A stretch of 64,000 nt of DNA from Pseudomonas sp. CFBP 13711 (lineage in GTDB: Bacteria; Pseudomonadota; Gammaproteobacteria; Pseudomonadales; Pseudomonadaceae). Within the stretch, counting starts at the first letter, position 1, and every line of letters begins with the position of its first letter. The notes beneath the pieces are model-generated. The model ran no database searches and was not told where the DNA came from. It worked only from the letters and a program-made list of their open reading frames with translations. Positions 17,503 to 26,876 of the stretch are shown one piece after another. The translations under genes were made by a program, and so were the position numbers. The stretch lies in assembly GCF_014842265.1 (NCBI RefSeq), contig NZ_JACYVI010000015.1, positions 66,604-130,603 of the forward strand. Direction: 5' to 3'.

Positions 17503-18753
17503 TCACTCATAACGTAGCGCCTCCGCCGGCTGGGTGCGCGCAGCACGCCAGGCTGGATACAGGGTGGCGAGGAAACTCAGGACCAGCGCCGCGCCGCATA
17601 CCAGCAGCACGTCCTGGGCCATCAATTGCGAAGGCAGATAGTCGATGAAGTAGACATCCGCATTGAGGAACTTGTGACCGATCAAACCTTCCAGCGCGGA
17701 AATCGCCGAACTGACGTTGAGCGCCGCGAGAATGCCGACACCTGCGCCGATCAGCGTGCCGACCACACCGATGACCGTGCCCTGGACCATGAAGATCGCC
17801 ATGATCTGGCCCGGGGTCGCGCCCAGCGTGCGAAGGATAGCGATGTCACCGCGCTTGTCGTTGACCACCATCACTAGCGTGGAAATGATGTTGAACGCCG
17901 CGACCGCCACGATCAGCAACAGCAGCAGGCCGATGATGGATTTCTCCATGCCGATCGCCTGATAGAGGTTGCCGTGGGTGCGCGTCCAGTCGCGGGAGTA
18001 ATACTGGTGCTCGCCGAGATTCTGGGCGATTTCGTACGCGGTGCGCGGCGCCTTGAACAGATCGGTGAATTTCAGGCGCAAGCCCTGCACCTGGTCCGGC
18101 TTCCAGCGGTGCAGCCGCGCCAGGTCCTGCAGATTGGTGACGCCCAGGTAGCCGTCCAGCTCGCCGGCGCCGACATGAAAGATGCCGACTACGGTGAAGC
18201 GCTTCATGCGCGGGAACATGCCGGCCGGCGTCACGGTGACTTCCGGGGACACGAAAGTGACTTTGTCACCCATGCCGACACCGAGCTTGGTCGCGGCCTT
18301 GTCGCCGATCACCACGCCGAAACCGCCCGCGACCAGATCATCGAGGCTGCCCTGCTTCATGAATCCGTCGATGATCGACACCTTGCGCTCCTGCGCCGGG
18401 TCGATGGCGTTGAGCAGGATCTTCTGCACATTGCCGTTGTTGGTCAGCAGGCCTTGCATCTGGGTGAACGGCGCAACGGCTTCGACCTGTTTGTTCTGTT
18501 TGACCCTTGCGGCCAGGGCCTGCCAGTCATTGATCGGTTCGCCGGACTCGATGGTGGCGTGGGGCACCATGCCCAGCACGCGGGTGCGCATCTCATGGTC
18601 GAAGCCATTCATGACCGACAGCACGACGATCATCACGACCACGCCCAGGGCGAGGCCGATCATCGACGTCAGGGAAATGAAGGAGACAAAGTGATTACGG
18701 CGCTTTGCACGGGTGTAGCGCGTGCCGATGAATACAAAAAGAGGTCTGAACAT
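17503..18753 (-). CDS. lolC: Lipoprotein-releasing ABC transporter permease, LolC/LolE family
   Basis: A 416-residue permease with four membrane segments and a large periplasmic domain, homologous along its whole length to the lolE product (both contain MIGLALGV at the first helix, NDKG/R-DIAILRT, ATPGQIM and FMVQGTVIG). It is first in the lolC-lolD-lolE-cupredoxin transcript. The stop falls 7 bp before the chosen lolD start. Confidence 0.92.
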   Translation of the reverse strand: MFRPLFVFIGTRYTRAKRRNHFVSFISLTSMIGLALGVVVMIVVLSVMNGFDHEMRTRVLGMVPHATIESGEPINDWQALAARVKQNKQVEAVAPFTQMQGLLTNNGNVQKILLNAIDPAQERKVSIIDGFMKQGSLDDLVAGGFGVVIGDKAATKLGVGMGDKVTFVSPEVTVTPAGMFPRMKRFTVVGIFHVGAGELDGYLGVTNLQDLARLHRWKPDQVQGLRLKFTDLFKAPRTAYEIAQNLGEHQYYSRDWTRTHGNLYQAIGMEKSIIGLLLLLIVAVAAFNIISTLVMVVNDKRGDIAILRTLGATPGQIMAIFMVQGTVIGVVGTLIGAGVGILAALNVSSAISALEGLIGHKFLNADVYFIDYLPSQLMAQDVLLVCGAALVLSFLATLYPAWRAARTQPAEALRYE

Positions 18754-18902
18754 TTAGGCGCTTGTTCGGAGGAATGGGAACGTGCTTGTGGCGGGCCTGG
18801 GGCAAGCGGCTTTACACTCGAATCACCGCTGAATCATGCTCGGAAAGCTGAGCTATGATCTTGAGCAATCACTCTGACAACCGCCGCTACCATGGGTTCG
18901 CC

Positions 18903-19496
18903 ATGCCGACACTAGATGAAGAAGAACGCCGCGAATACTACCGTATCGAGGACAGCGTCGCACTGGAAATTAACCGGATTGCCGGCCCCGGCACGGGAGA
19001 CGAACCTGGCCATCACGACACTTCGACGCTCTTCGATCTGCTGAGCGAATTGCACGTCGCTGAGTTCGAATCCCAGCACCTGCTGCGTCAGCTGGATGAT
19101 CGCGACCGCACCACCAACAGCTTCCTTAGGGCGATGAGCAAACGCATCGACCTGCTCGGCCAAGTGGTTGCGCACACCGCACTGGGCAAGCTCGGCGCCC
19201 CGCAGCGCGTGATCATGTCCGAGGGCGGCCTGCAATTCGAAACCCCTCAACCCTTCCAGCCCGGCACCCTGCTGTCGGTGAAAATGGTGCTGATGCCCCA
19301 GGCTTCCGGGATGATGCTGCGCGCACGGGTGACGCAGTGCCATGCCTTGACCATCGGCGATTTTGACGTCGGCACGGAGTGGATCGAGCTCACCGATGCC
19401 CAGCGCCAGCTGCTGGCCCGACACATCCTGCAACGACAAGCCGCTCAGAGGCGACTGGCCCGTGAGCAAAGTGACCCCGACGTAAAGCCAAACTGA
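18903..19496 (+). CDS. PilZ domain protein with N-terminal acidic start
   Basis: A 197-residue protein; the frame is open from ATG 18855, but MPTLDEEERREYYRIEDS at 18903 looks like a natural start, while the 16 extra residues do not. The first PilZ motif is present (RREYYRIEDSVALE, an RxxxR). The second is altered: VIMSEGGLQFE keeps S-x-x-G but has Ile where Asp/Asn is normal, so c-di-GMP binding may be weak. A helical stretch (about residues 40-95) separates the two motifs. It is divergent to lolC and followed by the GDPD gene. Confidence 0.78.
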   Translation: MPTLDEEERREYYRIEDSVALEINRIAGPGTGDEPGHHDTSTLFDLLSELHVAEFESQHLLRQLDDRDRTTNSFLRAMSKRIDLLGQVVAHTALGKLGAPQRVIMSEGGLQFETPQPFQPGTLLSVKMVLMPQASGMMLRARVTQCHALTIGDFDVGTEWIELTDAQRQLLARHILQRQAAQRRLAREQSDPDVKPN

Positions 19497-19570
19497 TTCC
19501 AGCGCCACTTTCCAGCTCGACTTTATTTCAGAGCGATTTATTCCCGCGCCATGCGTACCAAGGAGTGATT

Positions 19571-20293
19571 GTGACCCTTATTTACGGCCACCGCGGCGCC
19601 AAGGGCGAAGCACCGGAAAACACCCTGACCAGCTTTCAGGAATGCCTCAAACACGGCGTCAAACGCTGCGAACTGGATCTGCATCTGTCCCGCGATGGCG
19701 AGCTGATGGTGATCCATGACCCGACCCTCAAGCGCACCACCGACCGGCGCGGCAAAGTTGTCGAACACGATGCCGCCGATCTGGTCACCTACGACGCGCG
19801 CAAGGGCGGCCCGGGCTGGGTGCAGCTCTGCCCCATTCCGCGCCTGGAAGAACTGTTCGAGAAATGCCCCTTCGATCACTGGCAGCTGGAAGTCAAAAGC
19901 GCGTCACGCACCCGTGCCGCAACGACCGTGCTGGCCATCCGCGAAATGGCTCAGCGCCACGGACTGCTGGAGAAAGTAACGATCACGTCGAGTTCCCGGG
20001 AAGTGCTGCGCGCGGCGTTGGAACTGACGCCGGACATTTCGCGCGGGCTGGTGGCGGAATACGCCTGGCTCGACCCGCTGAAAGTGGCTCAGGGCTACGG
20101 CTGCGAGATACTCGCGCTGAACTGGACGCTGTGCACGCCCGAGCGCTTGAAGAAAGCCCAGAATCAGGGCCTGCATGTGTCGGTGTGGACAGTCAACGAG
20201 CCCGCGCTTATGCGCAGACTCGCCGACTTCGGCGTTGACAGCCTGATTACAGACTTTCCCGGTTTGGCCAGCGCCACCCTTGGGAAGTACTGA
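19571..20293 (+). CDS. Glycerophosphodiester phosphodiesterase
   Basis: A 240-residue TIM-barrel enzyme that splits glycerophosphodiesters into sn-glycerol-3-phosphate and an alcohol. The catalytic start YGHRGAKGEAPENTLTSF, metal ligands in CELDLHLSRDGELMVIHDP and TDRRGKV are typical of cytoplasmic UgpQ-type enzymes; no signal peptide is present. I chose GTG 19571, spaced 5 bp from AAGGAG; a GTG at 19565 overlaps that ribosome site and is unlikely. Confidence 0.93.
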   Translation: MTLIYGHRGAKGEAPENTLTSFQECLKHGVKRCELDLHLSRDGELMVIHDPTLKRTTDRRGKVVEHDAADLVTYDARKGGPGWVQLCPIPRLEELFEKCPFDHWQLEVKSASRTRAATTVLAIREMAQRHGLLEKVTITSSSREVLRAALELTPDISRGLVAEYAWLDPLKVAQGYGCEILALNWTLCTPERLKKAQNQGLHVSVWTVNEPALMRRLADFGVDSLITDFPGLASATLGKY

Positions 20294-20304
20294 AATCGGT
20301 CTCC

Positions 20305-20329
20305 CCGGCCGGCTCAGGCCACCGGCCGG
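20305..20329. terminator. GC-rich hairpin between convergent genes
   Basis: CCGGCCGG-N9-CCGGCCGG is a perfect 8-bp stem between the GDPD gene and sthA stops. It has no T-tract on either side, so it may act as an mRNA 3' end rather than a true factor-independent terminator. Confidence 0.45.
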
Positions 20330-20335
20330 AGCCGC

Positions 20336-21730
20336 TCAAAAAAGCCGGTTGAGGCCGTCGTACGCCGCTACCCGATAGGCCTCGGCCATGGTCGGGTAGT
20401 TGAACGTGGTGTTGACGAAATACTTGATGGTGTTCGCCTCTCCCGGCTGGTTCATGATCGCCTGACCGATGTGCACGATCTCCGATGCCTGGTCGCCGAA
20501 GCAGTGCACGCCGAGGATCTGCAGGGTTTCCCGGTGAAACAGGATCTTCAGCATGCCGACCGGCTCGTTGGAGATCTGCGCGCGGGCCATGCTCTTGAAA
20601 AACGCCTTGCCCACTTCGTACGGCACTTTGGCAACGGTCAGGTCATGCTCGTTCTGACCGATCGAGCTGATCTCGGGGATGGTGTAGATCCCGGTCGGCA
20701 CGTCGTTGACGAAGCGCCACGCGCCGTTGTCCACCGCGCTGCCCGAGGCCGACCGACCCTGGTCATAGGCCGCACTGGCCAGACTCGGCCAGCCGATCAC
20801 GTCGCCTGCGCCATAAATGTTCGGCTGGCTGGTGCGGTAGGCTTCGTCGACATCGATCTGCCCGCGACCGTTGGCTTTGATGCCGACGTTTTCCAGACCC
20901 AGCTTGTCGGTGTTGCCGGTACGGCCGTTACACCACAGCAAGGCGTCGGCCTTGACCTTCTTGCCGGACTTGAGGTGCAGGATCACACCGTTGTCCAGCC
21001 CTTCAACGCGCTCGTATTCCTCGTTGTGGCGAACCATCACGTTGTTGTTGCTGAAGTGATAGCTCAGGCCCTGGGAGATTTCCGAGTCGAGGAAGCTCAG
21101 CAGTTGGTCACGGTTGTCGATCAGTTCGATCTCGACGCCGAGGCCACTGAAGATGGACGCGTATTCGCAGCCGATGACACCTGCACCGTAGATGATCAGT
21201 TTGCGCGGGGTGTGACCCAGGCTGAGGATGGTGTCGCTGTCGTAGATACGCTTATGGGAAAAGTCGATATCGGCGGGCCGATAAGGCCGCGAGCCGGTGG
21301 CGATGATGATCTGGTTGGCAACCAGTTTTTCCACGACGCCGGTGTTGCACACGACATCAATGCTGCGCTCGTCGGCGAAGCTGCCGGTGCCGAAAAACAC
21401 GTCGACACGGTTGCGCGCGTAGTAACCGGTGCGCGACGCCACTTGCTTGTTGATGACCTTCTCGGCGTTCTTCAGAACGTCCGGGAACGAGAACCAGCGT
21501 GGCTCGCCGATGGCGCGGAACATCGGGTTGGTGTTGAACTGGATGATCTGTTTGACCGAGTGACGCAGGGCCTTCGACGGGATCGTGCCCAGGTGCGTGC
21601 AGTTGCCGCCGACCTGCCGACGGCTGTCGACCATTGCCACCTTACGCCCGGCCTTGGCAGCGTTCATTGCCGCGCCTTCACCCGCCGGGCCCGAACCCAG
21701 CACTACCACGTCGTAGTTGTAGACAGCCAT
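20336..21730 (-). CDS. sthA: Soluble pyridine nucleotide transhydrogenase
   Basis: A 464-residue FAD flavoprotein that exchanges hydride between NADPH and NAD+. It has the dinucleotide-binding VVLGSGPAGEGAAMNAAKAG at the N-terminus and GNCTHLGTIPSKALRH, where Thr replaces the second cysteine of the disulfide reductases, a hallmark of SthA. The NAD(P)-binding site GAGVIGCEYASIF and the C-terminal dimerisation domain (TFNYPTMAEAYRVAA) are complete. Confidence 0.97.
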   Translation of the reverse strand: MAVYNYDVVVLGSGPAGEGAAMNAAKAGRKVAMVDSRRQVGGNCTHLGTIPSKALRHSVKQIIQFNTNPMFRAIGEPRWFSFPDVLKNAEKVINKQVASRTGYYARNRVDVFFGTGSFADERSIDVVCNTGVVEKLVANQIIIATGSRPYRPADIDFSHKRIYDSDTILSLGHTPRKLIIYGAGVIGCEYASIFSGLGVEIELIDNRDQLLSFLDSEISQGLSYHFSNNNVMVRHNEEYERVEGLDNGVILHLKSGKKVKADALLWCNGRTGNTDKLGLENVGIKANGRGQIDVDEAYRTSQPNIYGAGDVIGWPSLASAAYDQGRSASGSAVDNGAWRFVNDVPTGIYTIPEISSIGQNEHDLTVAKVPYEVGKAFFKSMARAQISNEPVGMLKILFHRETLQILGVHCFGDQASEIVHIGQAIMNQPGEANTIKYFVNTTFNYPTMAEAYRVAAYDGLNRLF

Positions 21731-21969
21731 GCGTACTCCTCAGAACTGGCCGAGCCACCACTCTGGTGCCTCTGGCTGAATCATGCCGCTCCGGGCGGCA
21801 TGAAGGATCGAAACTCGCGGCGCAGTCTAGTCGCACCGAGGGCAAACGACCATTAACCCTTGGTCGCGTCCCTCGGCAGACTTCACTGCACTGTTGCAGG
21901 TCGAGGGGCGGAAGCCTTACTCGACTGCAGAATTGCTGCGGATGATAAATCCCTTGCGTGACGAATCCT

Positions 21970-22013
21970 AAAAAAATCGCACGTCCAGGCAACTGCCTCT
22001 GCAGCGGCCCTGG
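21970..22013 (-). terminator. Possible terminator after the DUF6543 gene
   Basis: Read on the minus strand, CCAGG...CCTGG with an inner CTGC-N4-GCAG stem is followed 8 bases later by seven T residues. The gap before the T-tract makes it a weak candidate. Confidence 0.4.
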
Positions 22014-22016
22014 AAT

Positions 22017-25000
22017 TTACTCGGCCAGATGCAGAAACAACCGCTGCGCGAGTTCCTTGCCGATGGCACTGCGATAAATGCTCACGACTTCCTTATTGTC
22101 CTTGGCCGCCTTGAGCATCGCCCTGTAACCCATCAGTCGCTGTTCAGGCAGTTTCAGGTGCGCGGCGGTGAAGGCGTCGGCTGCGGCATCTTCACTGGCG
22201 TAATGAAAATGCGCCCACCACAGCAGATGGTCTTCCTTGTCGCGAATGGCGTATTCCTGCACGAAGTCGTTGCGGCGGGCGCCCGACATATTTTTTCGGC
22301 CGTCAACCCGGGCGATGTGCACCTCGTGCTGGCGATCCAGATAACTGATCCGGCTGGCTGTCGGCGGCTGTCGCTTGATCATGTCGATGCGCAATTGCCG
22401 GCCCTGCTCGCGAAGTCGCTGCCCGGCCTCACGCAACTCGTCCAGCAGCGTCTGCACGGCCTGGGCCCTGCTTTCCCCCGCGTCGGAATCGTCCAGATGA
22501 ATCTGCAGCTTCTCCGCCAGCTCACCGAGCTTGTCGGCCTTTTGCACCAGGATGTCTTCCATGTCCTCGGGCTCACTGGCGCGAAGGGATTGGCGCACCG
22601 CACTGGCGATGTCAGTTTCTATCCGTTCCAGCAAGGCGCGGCCGCGACGCATGAGCTCTGCCAGCGGGACGATGCTGTCACGATTGGCCGGCTGGCGGCG
22701 CTGGTCCTCGAGTTCAACCCACTCCCCTTCCGCGTGCTGGTGGTACGTGCCGACGACGCGATCACCGGTGGCGTCCTTGACCTCCACGACTTCACCCAGT
22801 GAAGGCTCTTCACCTTCGCGCAGACGGCCAATCAACGTGCGTTGGCCTCGGGTCTTGATCACCCGCTTGCGCGTCTGGGCCGCGCGCGGAACATATTCGG
22901 CAAGCGTCTCGGCGGGCTCCTCGCTCTCGCGAATGAGGTCCGAAAGCCGGTGCTCGGCGCGGTCGGAGATCAACGAAAGATCCTCGAGAAAACGATTGAA
23001 ATGCCCGGTATTGACCGCTTCGGGCTCACTTTCAAAGGCTGCGAGCGCGACTATCGAGGCCCGGTCATATTCCCTGAGGGAGCTTTCCAGCACAGCGATC
23101 TGTTCGGCGATCGTGTAATCGTGTGGCCTTTCCAGCTCGGCCTGAGAGCTCAGCGCCGAGTGCAGCGAGTCGTCGTTGAGCATGCGCTTGAGCGTCACCG
23201 CCCTGTGGGTGTCCAGGATGGTCTCGGCGCTGAAACACAGTTCGAGGGACGACCACATGCGACTGGCGCGCCAATCAACGAGGGAGAACATCCGGTTGTT
23301 GTAAAACTCCAGCGCTTCCGTGCGCCAGTATGCCTCGCCGACTTTCGGCACCTCGCGCAACCGCTGCCACAGCCCTTCCCTGACCAGCGCCCAGTGCACT
23401 CCGCTCTCTTGCAGCACCAGGGACTTCTCGAACAGCCCCAGATAGATACCGACATTCTCGAGAGAGAGAATCCCGGACACCGCGCGCATCCGGGCCAATT
23501 CTTCTTTAGCGACGATGAGCATGTCGCTGAGCAGCACGCCTTCAAGCAGACAGATCCGCCGGGCGATGCCTTGCAGATCCTTGGCATAGGTTTTGTCAGG
23601 GGTGCGATCGGCAGGGCGCAATGACTGGTCGATAGCATTTTTGCGGTCGATGATCTCCATCACGGCGCGGATGTCTGTTTCCAGCAACGAAGTGATCTCA
23701 TGGTGCCTTTCGAGCGGCAGAGCATCGATACGGTTGTCGTTCTCCACAATCCTGATGTAAAGATCGTTCTGGCGCTTGAGCAGCTCGGACTTTTCCGCGA
23801 TGGCCAGCTTGAGTCGGGCGGCGTTTTCCAGCGCGAGTTGCCGGGCGCTGCGCTTGGGGCCGCCGCCGCGGAGGCGCAGACCCAGGTCGAGACGCCAGCC
23901 CTCACCCTCAAGCGCAAGCCAGGGCCCGGTGAGTTCATCGTTTCGCGGGTCGACAATCTGCACGTCGTCGCCCACCTGAACCCTGTACACCGCACCATCG
24001 ATGCGCGCGTACCACGCGCCATTCAGCTCATACAGCCCTTGGGTGCCAGCGGCGGCTGATGGCTCCGTCAGCAAAGGCGCTGGCCGGACTTCAAACGCCT
24101 GCAGCGCAACCTGCTGGGCAGCCGTCAGGCTCAGATCGGCGCGCGACCAGGAAAAATCCAGCTGTGTTCTCACTGTGCCGGGCAGCGGGTCGGGCTCTGC
24201 TACAGGCGTTGGCTCCGGGGCAAGGGTCGGACTGGGTGCAGCCAGCAGGTCTGCCAGATTCGGCCGAGCTACCCCGGCTGATCGCCCGCGCGCCGGGAGG
24301 ACACGATTAGCCTGGGTGCTATGCAACAGCAACATCGCCACGGTGAGCAGCAAATTGCCCATGGATTCTTCACGATCACGGTCAGTGGCATTGCGCTCAG
24401 ACGCCAGGGCCCCTTGCGCCTCGTTCATCATCTGCACCAGCCACAGCGCATTGCCGACGGGGCCGGAGACAAACGGCATGAGGGTTTCCAGCGCCAGCCA
24501 GCCACCGCGCTTGAGCAAGGCCCAGCGACTTTCTGCGTTGGACGTGGACTGCCGGTCCGCCAGCTCGACCAACGCGGCTGCATTGCCCTTGAACAGCGCA
24601 ACCAGCGGGTCACCGACGACCTCGTCGACAGCCAACTGTGCAGGCGCCGGGATTTCCAGGGGTGCGAACTCCGAGCCCTGGCCGAAGCGCACGATGTGCG
24701 GCTGATCGAAGCCGCCATTGCCGTACATCTGCCGCGCGTGATCGTCCATCCACGTCAGCACGTCATCCTGAAGCTCACCGGGTTCGACGATGGCGGCGCG
24801 CAGGGCTGCCCAGGATTCGAATTCGATCAGCGACTGACGGGAAAACGGTCGATACAGCACCACCGGATCCCTGGACGTATCGCGGTCACTGATCACGAAC
24901 ATGTTGGCGACCGCATCAGCCTTCCTGCCAACCATGGCGCGGAAGGCCAGTGGACGCAACGTCGTGTTGCGCAGCGCTGAAGGGCGCTGTTCTGGCGGCT

Positions 25001-26579
25001 GCACGAGGGCGGCAACACGCTGACAGGCGCTGTCACAAAAGTGCCCCTCGCTCCGCATTTTCAGTTCCAGCGCCTGCAATGGCAGTTGCGCACGAAGCTG
25101 GTCGATGTACACCGCCTGACGCTTGGCGGATTCACCGGGGTCAGTCACCAGCACCCGTCTCAGCAGCGCAGGATAATGGCGCCCGATGTCCACCTGACAC
25201 ACCAGCAGCCGCAGGTAATCGGCGCTGAACCAGTCCGGCGCCGGGGTGCCGTCCCTGTGCACGACGTGCAGCGCACCGGCCGGCTCGCCGGAAAGGTTTT
25301 CCAGCGCAAACTCGGCGAGGCTCATGCGCACTGGCTCGACCACGCCCGAGGTGACCACCTGACCACCGCCGGGAATCGCGGCGGCGACCACTTTACGGAT
25401 AACGACGTCCAGGTCGGCTATCAGCAGATCTGCGGCCTCCGGGTGATCGGCGAGCATTTCGCGCTGCAGTTGCTGACTGGCGTAATCGAGCAACGGCGGA
25501 ATGTCTTCGTTGAACGTGCTTCCTGCGCCCGCTGGAGCGCTCGCCAACGCAATCATTCGACGGCTGAAATCCATGCGGTCGGCAACGCTGGCGTTGCGCA
25601 ACCAGTCAGGAAGGGTTTCGGGGGTTTCCATCCCGGGGATAGCGGGGATCAGATAAGGCGTGACGTCTGTGGCGATGGCCATCCGGCGATCAAGATCGGC
25701 AAAATCTTCTGCGTCGGCGTGATCGAGCCGGGTGATCTGCTGCAATTGGCAAGCAAGGATTGACTGGGCCAATGCGTTGAACAGGTCTCCCTCAACCTCG
25801 CGCAGTGCCCAGCTCTCGGGGTGGATGGCTGCCGGCGAAGTATCGAGGCTGGCCAGCAGATCAGCCAGCGAGCCATGCCTGACGATCAGACCCGGCGACT
25901 GCCAGGTGAAAAACATCTCCGTGCCGCCCCACACACCGGTCGCTGCCAGTACGGGCAGGACTGACGTCGGTGAGGAAGCGTCCACTGCCTGGGGGATGCA
26001 GGCACGAACGACATCGTCCGCATGGACTTTGTCGATACTCAGCATGAAATTGCGTTGGGTCTGGTCGGGAAAATAAGCGATGGAACGAAGGAAATCGCCC
26101 TCGTTTTTGTGCAGCGCCGGGGTGTCGTTCAACGCTCGCAGATAGCCCTTCTTCAGTGCATCAGACAGCCGCGCCCAAGGGCTCTGCCCATCGGCAGCCG
26201 GCGCTTCCCAGAAATCCATCAGCGCCTGCTGGAACTGTTCGTTCAGCGCCAGAGCAACCGTATCGACCAGAATATTCAGGTGATCGAAATCGATGGGCGT
26301 CGGGGTCGCGTCCTGTACGGCGGGATCGATGACAAGTGTGTTGGCCTCGGAGCGCCAGAGGGGAGTCTTGCCCGTCAGGAATGCCTGCTGCAGATTTCTC
26401 AACAGTGTTTCCGCACGCTGGGTGCCGTCGGAGGCGGTTCGGGTGATGACGCAAATCTCGGGATCGATTTCGAGGTCCGGGAATTGTTGTTGCAGTGCGG
26501 ATTGCAGCTGTTTGATCGCGACGTTATGCAAGGTCGGTCGCCGGGAAACTCCAGCGATCAGATGAAGGGTTGAGCTCAT
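22017..26579 (-). CDS. Very large toxin-like protein (DUF6543/dermonecrotic-toxin-like family)
   Basis: A 1520-residue protein with no signal peptide. I chose ATG 26579 (MSSTLHLIAG); the frame is open to 26753. Visible parts: a mixed N-terminal half with the stretch ALRNTTLRPLAFRAMVGRKA and WMDDHARQMYGNGGFD; a hydrophobic segment around residues 755-810 (LMPFVSGPVGNALWLVQMMN and NLLLTVAMLLLHST); a Pro-rich linker (TLAPEPTPVAEPDPLPG); then a region with GLYELNGAWYARIDGAVYRV and long helices up to the C-terminus, which ends HFHYASEDAAADAFTAAHLK. This arrangement is what I recall of the large DUF6543 proteins of pseudomonads, thought to be effectors or toxins. Catalytic residues are not identifiable by eye. 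It is a lone gene, with no immunity or secretion gene beside it. Confidence 0.7.
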   Translation of the reverse strand: MSSTLHLIAGVSRRPTLHNVAIKQLQSALQQQFPDLEIDPEICVITRTASDGTQRAETLLRNLQQAFLTGKTPLWRSEANTLVIDPAVQDATPTPIDFDHLNILVDTVALALNEQFQQALMDFWEAPAADGQSPWARLSDALKKGYLRALNDTPALHKNEGDFLRSIAYFPDQTQRNFMLSIDKVHADDVVRACIPQAVDASSPTSVLPVLAATGVWGGTEMFFTWQSPGLIVRHGSLADLLASLDTSPAAIHPESWALREVEGDLFNALAQSILACQLQQITRLDHADAEDFADLDRRMAIATDVTPYLIPAIPGMETPETLPDWLRNASVADRMDFSRRMIALASAPAGAGSTFNEDIPPLLDYASQQLQREMLADHPEAADLLIADLDVVIRKVVAAAIPGGGQVVTSGVVEPVRMSLAEFALENLSGEPAGALHVVHRDGTPAPDWFSADYLRLLVCQVDIGRHYPALLRRVLVTDPGESAKRQAVYIDQLRAQLPLQALELKMRSEGHFCDSACQRVAALVQPPEQRPSALRNTTLRPLAFRAMVGRKADAVANMFVISDRDTSRDPVVLYRPFSRQSLIEFESWAALRAAIVEPGELQDDVLTWMDDHARQMYGNGGFDQPHIVRFGQGSEFAPLEIPAPAQLAVDEVVGDPLVALFKGNAAALVELADRQSTSNAESRWALLKRGGWLALETLMPFVSGPVGNALWLVQMMNEAQGALASERNATDRDREESMGNLLLTVAMLLLHSTQANRVLPARGRSAGVARPNLADLLAAPSPTLAPEPTPVAEPDPLPGTVRTQLDFSWSRADLSLTAAQQVALQAFEVRPAPLLTEPSAAAGTQGLYELNGAWYARIDGAVYRVQVGDDVQIVDPRNDELTGPWLALEGEGWRLDLGLRLRGGGPKRSARQLALENAARLKLAIAEKSELLKRQNDLYIRIVENDNRIDALPLERHHEITSLLETDIRAVMEIIDRKNAIDQSLRPADRTPDKTYAKDLQGIARRICLLEGVLLSDMLIVAKEELARMRAVSGILSLENVGIYLGLFEKSLVLQESGVHWALVREGLWQRLREVPKVGEAYWRTEALEFYNNRMFSLVDWRASRMWSSLELCFSAETILDTHRAVTLKRMLNDDSLHSALSSQAELERPHDYTIAEQIAVLESSLREYDRASIVALAAFESEPEAVNTGHFNRFLEDLSLISDRAEHRLSDLIRESEEPAETLAEYVPRAAQTRKRVIKTRGQRTLIGRLREGEEPSLGEVVEVKDATGDRVVGTYHQHAEGEWVELEDQRRQPANRDSIVPLAELMRRGRALLERIETDIASAVRQSLRASEPEDMEDILVQKADKLGELAEKLQIHLDDSDAGESRAQAVQTLLDELREAGQRLREQGRQLRIDMIKRQPPTASRISYLDRQHEVHIARVDGRKNMSGARRNDFVQEYAIRDKEDHLLWWAHFHYASEDAAADAFTAAHLKLPEQRLMGYRAMLKAAKDNKEVVSIYRSAIGKELAQRLFLHLAE

Positions 26580-26876
26580 TGGCCAGTTAACTCGTGCAAT
26601 GGATTGAGGATCGCTCAGGGCACCGTGAGGCACTGAGAGAATGTGCGGGGAGTTAAACCGGGAACGAGTCCATCGATGGGATACATAAATATTGTTTTCA
26701 CGCGGGCGCAGCGGGAGGTCCGTGGTCGATGGCCGGGGCGTTCTGATTGCCAACCGCCAGCTTTACACATATCGTTACAAATCTGGGGCGCCCGAGGCCA
26801 AGCGCGGGCGCCGCAGCAGAGGACGCATAAATATAACGGATCCCCCCAGCTAGACAGCTTAAGTGAGTAATTCCAG
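26580..26876. other. Divergent intergenic region of the giant gene and the symporter
   Basis: About 297 bp between two divergent starts. AT-rich patches (ATACATAAATATTGTTTTCA at about 26680 and GCATAAATATAACGG at about 26825) could hold the two promoters. Both contain CATAAATAT, a repeat 140 bp apart. I see no gene. Confidence 0.4.
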
